Assembly: GCA_033239005.1 (NCBI GenBank)
Contig: BSQZ01000054.1
Coordinates: 2,960,431 to 3,024,430, forward strand
Origin: Lamellibrachia satsuma
Taxonomy: Eukaryota > Annelida > Polychaeta > Sabellida > Siboglinidae
Direction of reading: 5' to 3'
Length of the DNA: 64,000 nucleotides
The position numbers were made by a program, and so were the translations under genes. Positions 49,801 through 61,441 of this stretch are shown in pieces. The number at the start of each line of letters is the position of its first letter. Within the stretch, counting starts at the first letter, position 1. The notes beneath the pieces are model-generated. The model ran no database searches. It was given only the letters and a program-made list of their open reading frames with translations, and had not been told where the DNA came from.

Positions 49801-52800
49801 TTGGAAGGTGGACGCATTTAGATACATTAAATTCCATTTGCCATTTGTCTGACCATGTTTGGAGTTGGCTTAGGTCAGTTTGGAGAATTTCGTGGTCGTT
49901 TTTGGAAGAAATTTTACGATATATAATACTATCATCTGCAAAAAGGCGTATAGGAGATTTGATGTTCCCATGTATGTCATTTATGTAGAGTAAGAAGAGG
50001 ACAGGTCCTAGAACTGAACCCTGTGGGACACCAGATGTGACATCTGTGATGTCCGACAGGGCACCGTTAACTGAGACTCTCTGTTTGCGGTTGGATAGAA
50101 AAGATTTGATCCAATTTTGAGTGTTTCCAGTGATTCCGTAGGAGGTCAATTTTGATAGAAGACGTAGGTGAGGCACTTTGTCGAAGGCTTTAGCAAAGTC
50201 AAGCAGGATTGCGTCAATTTGGGTCTTGTTATATGTGGATGCGTTCAAGCGGGTGTGCATGCGTGTATGCGTGTGTACATGCATGCATGCAAACATGCAC
50301 CTATACACACATTTCCATGTATGCATGCATACATACTTTCAAATGCATGCACTCACATGCATGTAGACACATTGTCACTATGGATACAGTAGAGCAGACA
50401 ACTTGCATGTGTACTAATGATGGTACGTCCAGTAGTTGTCATCTGGTCCAGTGCTGTACTTTTATTTTGCTTTGCTTCAGTTGTCTAAGTCGACCATGAG
50501 TATTCCTCTTAGTGACTTCTCAGACAGCGTCAGGTTGGCTGCTGCTGATTCAGGAACAACAGGTGATGCAAGGGTAGGTCTTCAAATCCATGCATGTGTG
50601 CATTCATGTTTGTTATACTCCAGCCTCAGGCTAACATGCCAGAGATCTAGGAGAGAGAAAACTCTGATTCCACACCTGGCTATACCACGTTCGTCAGCCT
50701 TGGCAGGCAGTTGGCTTAGGAGAAGGATAACTCTTAGTCAAAACTTTTGACCCATCAGACATTTCATATAATATATATGTTAATTTCATCAAGGATAATG
50801 TCATAGTTATAGTTTGTGTCAGCCGTTGGATTTGTCTAGTTTCTCCTGTATTTCTCCTAGACCAATAGTAGCTCAGCAGTTAGATGACTGTCAACTAGGA
50901 GGACCCGGGGTCGAGTACCTACAGCCACTTCAAAGGCAACTTCGTTCACCCCCCAGTGTCTGTGTCCTACGGAAGAGACAGTAAAAGCCGTTGGTCCCTT
51001 CTACCTGGTGTCTATGCCGGGGGAAGTAGAAGATCCCACACAGGGGGTAAATGTGTAACCTGTCTTGGACTCACAGAGTCTGTGTCTCTAATCTACTGGT
51101 TCTTGCTCCCTCCCTCCTCTCTAATGGCGGCCACAGCTGCTTCCGGGTCGGGCTTGTGTAAGGTGCTGAGCAGGCAGTGTGTACAGCAGTGATGCCCTAG
51201 CTGGCCCCGTACTGGAGTCTCCCCTACAGGGGTCTATGGCAGTATACATGGAGAGCTAGACATGCACCAATGCCCTGATGTTATGGCTGCACATCATGTG
51301 AAGACAGGCAGCCTCAGAGAAGCGACTGTTGTTGCAGACCAGACTGTATACTGTTGCTGATCATCTGATTGTCATAGAGAAGAAAGAACTGAGCACAGTG
51401 GCCAAAGTGCAGGCAAGTGCAACTTTGTTCCTTCTCCTTTCTTACATCATTGTAAATATGTTTGTACCCTACAATAACGCAGTATTCTGTTGAGCCCTTG
51501 CCTTAAAAGGAATGTACATTTTCATTGGTTATCTGAACAACAGTTTGTTACGGGACATTGTCACTGAGGTTAGGACATTGCGATACTGTATTTATAAAAT
51601 TTTCTTTGGGTCACTGTTTTGTTTCAGAAAACATTTCTGCAAGACTTCAATCTCCTACAGTTTAAATTTGATTCAATGCCAGTAAGTATTTTAAAACTTA
51701 ATGTGCATTTAATACAATATTTGGTAATCTCCAATTAGCAAATCAATAATTCTCAAATTATGTTGGGATATGTCTGTCTACAACCTGTTTGTATGGTGTT
51801 TGTGGGTACTGACTATATTTCCCAACATCCTGTAAAGAGTATTTGGAAATTGACCCAAAAGCCATTACAAATGTAGAAACTTCAAATATGTTACCCTTTT
51901 CTCTGGCCCAGAGAAAGTACAATATTGTACTTTCTCTGGCCCAGAGAAAGTACAATATTGTACTCTGGAATCTACAAGTGTTAACCCAGCCAGCACGCCG
52001 TCATCGGCCCGAGGGCGGATATCAGCGGCTGGCAGGCGGCAGTGCTCGGCACGCGCTTGCCGATCACAGCCCGCTTCCCAGCCGCAGATGCGGCGCTAGC
52101 ACTCGCGGGAGGTGATTTATCAGTCCTCGGACCGAGGGAGGCCCGAGCACTGATTTCTGACGCGCGCCGCATACCTATGATTTATTACTTGTATTAAATT
52201 TCGCATGTGGTGTAGGGGAATGTTTCCCGCGCGATGACGCACCATGCTAGAAGCGAAATAAAATTAAGAGAAACTAAAATTTGTATGAACCGTGTTATTA
52301 TTCTTACAAAAAATTAACAATTACGTTTGTAAGCTCCAGATGCTTACACTATTCACTGAACATTATTATTGTTAAAAATAATCTTTACTGCGAGTCTACC
52401 TGGGCCCATGCCGCCATATTTGAAGTCCGCTGTTTTACCGTTATAATTTTATATGCGACTGACGCGCCGCGCCGCAAAACAAGGTACGTGTTTACAAATT
52501 CCTTTGAATCTTTGGCTGTATTTTGTACTATCCAATACATTGATTTTTAGCATTATATAAATTATTTTTGTTCGCAAAGCATACGAAAGTAGAACTATGC
52601 ACATCGTAATTTTAGGCGCCAAACTCAAACGGCAAAGCCAAACAAAGCCAAAGGTAAAGGCCGTGAACTGACATAGCCATGCCCATGGACATAGGCATAG
52701 CCTAGCCTTAACCTTAATTAGGTCAATAATAGGTTAAGTCTGAAGATTTATTTATACTGGCTCAGTATGTACTGTCTGTTTGTGTTTATTTCTTGCGAGT

Positions 52801-55800
52801 ACTTTATATAATAATATAATAATAATTAGAGCGCCATGGTCATGATCCAGGGCACGGACCACAGTCACTTTTCCCATAGACGACCATTATAACATTCTTG
52901 CGCCTACATTGAAAATTTATCCTACAATTTTTTTTTAAATTCACAGAAAATGACAGACCCACTAAGACACCTGGTGTGCGAAATTCGTGAAAATGACATA
53001 CCTCCTTTTCGCACAAATTGCTTCAAAGCATGAGGCCCGTGCATTTCTGCCATGAAATTCCCCGGTTTCTCAAATATGAGTACATCCTGCCTAACAGCCA
53101 CTGTGTCATTACGCAACTGGTATACATACTGACAAATGGCATCATTTCAAAGCTTAGATGCTAATGTGCACAAAAACATCACTTCTACTCACTCATACAC
53201 ACAATTTCTGCTCTCACAAATAAACCCTATCTGCACAATGAATTTTTTCCTTGGGACTCTTTATGTATGTAATGGCGGATGGATTCTGACTGTGGTCCGT
53301 GCCCTAATTAATTTCCGACATCTCACAAACCGTCACGAAAGTTATACCAAATCGAAGAAAAACCTTTTTCTCGATAAATCACAGAAGGAAATCCACATCG
53401 CAATGCAACACATTAATTGATATGTCACCGAGACATGCCCCCGTATGTGAGGGGAAGAATTTCGAGTGGGCTGAGTTGCACATATGCACTTTAGTCATAA
53501 AGCCCACACTGCTTGCTGTGCCAGAGATATAGAAAATCTTACAAGTGTTTCACAAAATACGGGGTATTTTCATCAATACAACACTAAAATTGTCAACAAA
53601 TTTTTTATTAAAATATAAAAAATTTTTTTTTTTAATATGCACTGTTTTTGGGCAAAAAGCAGGCATTTCTGTGTATTTCACAACATTGATAGGTAATATT
53701 GAGCGTTCAAACTACAACGAATTATGGTATGTGTGAAAACAAGCTATATATCTGACAAGTTTTCATGTGAACATTTGGCATTGCTGACACGGATGACCCA
53801 ATTTCAAGTCACTGAAGGTGCCAACTGCCTGTCAACGAGATAGAATGGAATGATGCCTGTTTGGGGCTTTTGAGTGTCTCCTGTTGCAACTACAGTGACG
53901 ATAAGCCTACTTTTTGCTCAGATTTCAACTACAGAGGGTTGTAAATTCTATTCAGAATTTATATTGGGGTATTTTCTCAGCCAGTAGCTGTGCAGCATGA
54001 CAGACAAGTGGTCTACCCCACTAAAATTATGGCCATTGCTTAAATGTCAGTTGGACAGATTGCTCCCAGATCAGTCAGATAGGAAAAGTTTTTGACTCTG
54101 ATACAGATATCAGCATGGAGAAGAAAAGTGAAGGTGTGGCGAAGTTCCAAATAGCCAAAAATGAGAGGAGATGTGGCTTTCAGAAGGGGCACACTGTGCC
54201 AGGATATTGTGGTTCTACACATACAGAATAAATTGTGCACCTTGGGGGCTTCACTTTGAAGGAGAGGATTTTATGTCACCTGTCCAGGGCATGATAACTG
54301 CACAGCAACATTGACATTGGATTGCTATGGAGGTGACTGCAAGATATGCAGGTACTCCTCTATAGCCTGCTCAGGTGGGAAAGGAAACTGGTGGAAAAAA
54401 TCAATGTACCTGCAGACAGGTACTCTCCACTATCTCAACATGACCAGTAGAGACAGGATTACACTGAGAAAGATTCTGCAACTAAGGGGTGTGCCTGTGC
54501 AGCCATTGACAGGCTGAATTATGGAGCGGGGAACTCTTTACTGTGGAAACTGGAGACAAGCAAAGCTCCTATTAGTAAAGGTGGAAGCCTGCCACACACT
54601 CCCCCCACATGTATGTGAGGGGAGTTCAAGAGAGGATTACCTCATAGCCCTGCGAGCACAACGAAGCATGGACACACAGACAGACAGGCAAGCAGCTGAG
54701 CATGCAAAAACACACAAACTGGTGAGTAATGATAAGACTGGCTTAATTAATTCTTTGATTTGTCTCTCACCTGTTCAACTGCACAATTTCTAAATACACT
54801 GAGGGTAATGACCATGACCAAAACAATGCTGCTCTCTCACACACTGTCTTCTATTGTTGTTTACATGCAGTGGCTCCAGTATCATATGCTGTGGATTAAC
54901 ACACAAGCTGACATTGCAAATATGGCTACAACTTAGATGTCTAGGAATCTTTCATAAATTATGGTGTAGCATATACATTAATCTATGACTATGTACAAGA
55001 ACTGTCTTCCATTTCCCAGCTGGAAATTTCACACATATGACACCATACTGGGCTAGCTAGCCTATACAATATGCTTTAAAACACCCAGTCCATAACATGC
55101 AACTGTCATTTCTTGACAAGACAGTATTAAACTTGATTCTCCACCTATATTTTCTCACAAAAAATGTCATCCATGCTTGTTTTACCACGATGCGTTGCCT
55201 TGGTAACAAGCCAGTCAAAATTTCATATTGGGCACGGACCACAGTCACTTTTCCCATAGACGACCATTATAACATTCTTGCACCTACATTGAAAATTTAT
55301 CCTACAATTTTTTTTAAAAATTCACAGAAAATGACAGACCCACTAAGACACCTGGTGTGCGAAATTCGTGAAAATGACATACCTCCTTTTCGCACAAATT
55401 GCTTCAAAGCATGAGGCCCGTGCATTTCTGCCATGAAATTCCCCGGTTTCTCAAATATGAGTACATCCTGCCTAACAGCCACTGTGTCATTACGCAACTG
55501 GTATACATACTGACAAATGGCATCATTTCAAAGCTTAGATGCTAATGTGCACAAAAACATCACTTCTACTCACTCATACAAACAATTTCTGCTCTCACAA
55601 ATAAACCCTATCTGCACAATGAATTTTTTCCTTGGGACTCTTTATGTATGTAATGGCGGATGGATTCTGACTGTGGTCCGTGCCCTCCAAGTGACCCTGT
55701 TCAAATGCACTTTATAAGAACAGAAACACATAATTATATACATGTATGCATGCATGCATGCATGCATACATATAATTATACCTTACGCTTATGTCATGAT

Positions 55801-58800
55801 ACCTTATGACGATTCTGATCGCAGGATCCAGTTGATTCCTCCATGATCAGATCTTCAGAATCAAATATTTTTATATCATAATTTCCAGTTCCATTTGTTA
55901 TTGTTTAAGGAGATTCATAGTCGTATATTATTGCCTGGGGTAGACCAGAATTTGTCTAGTTTGTTTTTAAATGAGTTAATTGATCTAGCTTGTATTACAG
56001 AGTTTGGGAGACTATTCCATGGTTCAGCCACTCTAAGAGGGAATGCATTTTTTCTTAAATTAATTTTTACTCTTTGGGTAAATATTTTAAGGGAGTGTCC
56101 TCTATTTCCTGATCTTAGTGTCACATCCTCCCATTTCAGGAGGCTTGGTGCAGATTCATTATCATATAGTTCATGCATTATTTTATAGACTTCTATCATG
56201 TCTCCTCTTAGCCTTCGGTATGCTAATGTGGGTAGCTTCAGTAATTTTAGTCTATATATGACAAATCCCGCATACCAGGAAATTGTTTTGTGGCCCTTCT
56301 CTGGACGTTTTCTATTGCTATTTTATGTTTTATCTTATATGGATACCATACTGCTACGGCATATTCTAGGTGAGATCTAACCATTGTCTTATATAGTGGC
56401 AAGAAAGTGTGTGTGTCTAGGAATTGGAAGGTTCTTCGGATTATTTTTGTCATTTTGGTTGCTTTATTTACCACTTGGTTTATGTGATCATCAAATGACA
56501 ATTTTGAATCGATAATTACACCTAAGTCAGTTTGCTTATCTGTGGTGGCTAGTGAATGTTTAACATTATTACTTGTCATGAAATATTCATTTTCACCTTT
56601 ATTATTTTTTCCAATTTCCATGTGTTTACATTTGTCTGGGTGGAATTTTAATAACCATTTGTCACTCCATTGTTCTAGGATACTTAAATCTTGTTGTAGT
56701 ATATCCTGATCATTTGTATTTGTTATGGCTCTAAATATCTTAATGTCATGATGACATTGTCATCAGTGAACAGAAATGTATTGGATTTAGTTACCTCTGG
56801 CAGGTCGTTTACGTATGGAACAAACAATAAAGGTCCTAGGACAGATCCCTGCAGTATCCCTGATGTTACTTTGTGCCAGTTTGATTCTTTTCCATTTACT
56901 GCTACCTTTTGTCGTCTATTTGTGATGAATGCCTCAATCCAGTTAACTAAATCATTCCTAATGTTAAAACTTTTTAATTTACTTATTAGTCTGGTATGTG
57001 GCACGGTATCAAAAGCCTTTTGAAAATCCATATTATAAATAACATCTGTGTAATTACCCTTATCCATTTCTGAGGTCCATTCATCTAGTATTTTAATTAG
57101 TTGGAGAACTGTTGATCTGCCAGAGATAAAACCATATTGTTTTTGACTGAACAGACCATTGACTTTCATGTAACTGATGTGATTTCTAATAATTTTTTCC
57201 ATGCATTTACAAACTACGCTTGTTAGGCTTATTGGACGGTAATTGCAAGCTAATTTCTTATTTCCTTTTTTATGTTTTGCTGATATTTTGGCATCCTTCA
57301 ATTCATCAGGAATACTTGATGTTTTTATCGATGTTTCAAATATTTTTTGTAATGGAAGACAGATATTTTCTGACAACTCAGTTAGTAATCTGGCACCTAT
57401 TTCATCAGGGCCAGGCGGTTTGCTTATATTTAGTTCTTTTAATGTTAGTAATGTTATGTTTTCAGTTACTTTTAGCTCATCCATCGCCAATTTATTGTTT
57501 ACTTTGGGTGTAGTTGGGATAGACCCTGTCTGTTCAGTAGTGAATACACTGGAGAAGTAGTTGGCAAGAATATTTGCTTTTTCTTCATCTTCAGTTGTTT
57601 GGGATTTCGGATTTGTGTGGTCTATATTCAGTTCCCCAATTCCTTGTTTAACTGTATTTTTTTATTTATAATAGTTCCAGAAGACTTTAGGGTTTTTCTT
57701 GGTTTGAGTGGCTAAATTTCGTTCAAACCCCTTTCGGAGCTTTCTGGTTAAAGCTCGGATTTTATTCCTGCTTTTACAATACTCTAAATATTTTGTCCTA
57801 TCATAACTGCACAAAATATTGAATGTAATGACACAGTGGTCACTTTTACCTAGAGGGCTGAGATACTCTATTTCCCCTATGTTGTCTTCTTTGTTTGATA
57901 AAATCAGATCTAAAAGGTTTGTGTTAGTTGTGTCTCGTCCTCTAGTGGGATTTAAGACATGTTGAAACATGAATGTGTCTCTAAGGCATTCTACAAATTT
58001 AAAATTTAGGTTGCTGGGTTTAACTGATTTGGTCGTCCAATGTTTCCAGTTAATATCTGGGAGATTGAAATCTCCTGTAATTACAACGTGTGAATATTTA
58101 AGTCCTGATGTGGATCTAATCATATTTAGAAGTTCTGCGTTATTTTCTTCTGATCCCCCATCGCTCCTATATATGCATCCAAAGAGAAGTTTGGTTTTAT
58201 TTTTAAGTTTAATTTCTATAAATAAGCATTGCTTGAAGGTTGAGACCAGGTTTATATTTTCTGTGTATGGGGAATTTAAGACGTATATCATAATACCCCT
58301 ACCTTCATTATTTTCTTTTCTTGAAGAACAATGTATTGCCTTCTAAGGAAAATTCTGGTATGGTTACAGTGCATTTGGGGTTTTTTGGTTTTACCTCATC
58401 AATTGCTATTATGTGGGGTTTTAATTCTTTGTTCAAATTCATTTTGCTTGTTCCTTAGTTGGTCAGCATTGGTATAAAAACACAGAATGTTGCCTATGTC
58501 ATTAAGATTATTTTTATTAACATTTGTTTTACCATCCGTCACTCTAGGTGAATGTGTAGTCTTTACTGGCTTTTCCTTATCTTTCTTATTTTTCTCTCCC
58601 ATGGTGGACCCCTGACTCTGAACTGGTCTGGGACTGGTTGCATTTTCCTTGGCTTCCCCAAGCCTCCTCGTTTCTGTGACATCAGTGTCTGTGAAGTGAT
58701 TGTTTATTTCTGTACACATTTCTAAAAAAATTTCTTTGTCGTGTTGTTGTCTCGTAGTTTTTAATTGTGATGTAGATTCTGGTAAGTTGAAAATTATTAC

Positions 58801-61396
58801 ATCGTTGAGTCTTTTTTCTCTTTCTTTTGATTCCATGTTCTGTTCTTTTACCTGAATTTGTACGACTTCCTTAACTTAATTTGGGCTGATGACTTTGCTT
58901 GGGTTTTTTCCAACTGAGCTTCTTTGATCATTTCGATGACTCTTGTTTCGTCCACTTTGGTTCTGATTTCTTTCTCTAGTTCAATGATTCTCTCTTCCAC
59001 TTTCTTAAGGAACTTCTGGCACCTTTCTTAGCAGCTTTTTTCATTTTTAAAGTTTTTCATTACTTTTGTGTCACATGGACAGAACCAGTGAATTTGTGGT
59101 TTGTCCGTCATAATTTTATATTCTTTATCCGTTATTTCAACACATTCAATGCAGTAATGTTTATCACAGTACTCGCATTCCAACAATTTGTGGTTAGGTC
59201 CTTTGAAATTTTGTTTACACCCTGTGCATAGCCATACGTCATCATCATCGATCATCCATACAGAGTCATTTTTAAATTTTGTCCTTGGTTTTTTTTTTAC
59301 CTGCCATAATCTGGCTACTTTAGTTTTATTTATTTAATGTCTACTTTAAGACTGAGTTAGAGTAACTTTTATTTATTGCTTATATATATATTTTTATAAT
59401 ATTATGTTGTGCAAGGGATCAAGGCTGGGAGAAAGAGATTGAGTCTGGGGGGTAGATCGGAGACTCAGTGGTTTATTTACAGAAACAAAGAGTGATACCC
59501 AGGGCAACTCTGGGTATACTGAGTTGCCTTGATGAAAGGGCCAAATTAGTATAAGGTCAAGAATTTGTGCAGGATGGTTGAAGAAGTGTATTTATGTCTA
59601 ACTAATTTCTAGTGTTTTGTCTAACTAATGTTTATGTCTAATTTCCTATGTCTAAGTTTTGTATGTCGAGCGCTGCTTGGGATTCTTTTTTCCTTTGTTT
59701 ACTTTAATATGGCGGGAAAAATTCGATTTCAAAGTTAAAGTTATTTTGGGAATCCTAGAAGGTAGAAGTTATTTAATTGTTGGTACTTTTAACAGTATCT
59801 AGTTTGACTTGTGCTATAAGTTTAACTATTAGTTAAAGAACTTTGAATGGTTAGTTAAGATTAAGATTTTGAGCAGCTGTTGCTACGTACGCTTGTGAAC
59901 CGGAACCGGAAATCATCTTTATATTCTGTGAAATTTTTATTTCATTCTGCCCTGTATCGGTTGCTTAATTCGTTCTCGATCAATATACTTGTTTTATAGT
60001 AGTAAAATGTTGTATACATTGTAAACTGTGGTATACCATGGTTTACCTGTTTCAAAACAACATGGTATTTTACCATGGCTTCCCTGTTTCAAAGCACTAT
60101 GGTTTCTATGGTATATCATGGTATTTTACCATGGTTTACCTGTTTCAAAACACCATGGCATTTACCATGGTATATTTTCACAAAACACCATGGCATTTAC
60201 CATGGTATATTTTCACAATTCCATGGGCCGTGGACACTTGGTATTGTTAACTTAATTGTTATGTTAATATTTCAGATGCTGTCCGAAACAATGAGGTGAC
60301 AACAAATGGCACAACCATGAGCATGACATAAAGCGAGTCATCCAGGAATGGTTCCGAACTGCCTCTGTCTCTGATCGGGATGGTGGTAGGAAGCACCGAA
60401 TGGACCGAACATAGGCTAAGCAGGATGTGGCAGGAGTAAACAATTGAAGTGAATGTTTTTGAGTACATTCATTTAAGTACAAGTAAGAGATGGTCAACGC
60501 TTATTTATTAAGTATTATCGTATAATAAATTACACAAATCCACATACGATTACATGTATCAACCTCAAAACATTTGTGATAAAATGTTAACAATATATGT
60601 ATAAGATAATATGCTTGTATTGAAAGTAATGACATGGTGCTTTGGTGGCGTTGCATTGATCAGTTTAAAATAAATTCCAAGAGCATTGTTTATTTAAAAG
60701 AGAACCTGGAAAAATCATAGTAAAGTTATACTGTATAATCTGTATTCATAAATATACATTTGAACGGTTAACTGGCAGTTTAAGTTTGAATGTGCACATA
60801 TATTTATAGCAATGTCTAGGAAGGTTGCACAGTACATTGAAATTATATAGGTCGTTGTGTACATACTGAAGCCTTTAAAGAGAGTGAGTGGATTTTTACT
60901 GTGATTGGATTAGGGGTGTTATTGAATATTCAAGTGATGCTATCTGTAATGCATTTGTTTGTCAGTTCAGTGTTTGTACTTGTGAATATTCCCTTGACTT
61001 GTGCCATGTGCATACCAGAATTATGTATTATGCTTACATTTTTTAGATATCCAGGAAGGTTTCTGTTGACATATTAGTGATAGCAGTTTAATTGTCATTT
61101 AAAGATATCTTCAACTTTTATTTAGCAGTTTGATACTTTTTAGTAATGGATAGAAGTGTGTGCATTATATACTGACTGTTTGTTATCATTTTTGTCGCAC
61201 ACTTCTGTAGTTTTGTTATTATGTATACCTGTTACAATAGTTTATATGGGGAATGATTAGTGACTTAACGTTAATAGGCTTAATAAAATACATTGTGGAA
61301 GGTATCTTATTAAAACTGTACAACTCATATTGATTAATAAATTTTAAATGCCTTTGTTGGGCCTATTTCAATCTTCATTGGACTTGTTGTGTTTTG

Positions 61397-61441
<45 letters not shown>

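Larger units (their letters stand above)
52850..55685 (+). mobile_element. 2.8-kb element bounded by 455-bp direct repeats
   Basis: Two near-identical units (52850-53304 and 55230-55685) in the same direction enclose 1.9 kb. Each unit itself ends in perfect 18-bp inverted repeats GGGCACGGACCACAGTCA. Only the outer edges share flanking TCCA (52846-52849, 55686-55689); the inner edges do not match. This suggests the whole block moved as one. LTR-like size, but the ends are not TG...CA. Confidence 0.7.
55800..59330 (-). mobile_element. CR1/L2-like LINE with PHD-finger ORF1 in intron 18
   Basis: Minus-strand, close to full length: PHD-type zinc finger, coiled coil, RNA-binding-like segment, endonuclease, RT and C-terminal domain, in several frames. 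It differs from the 8726 family. Sequence 59330-59925 may be its 5' UTR. Confidence 0.85.
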
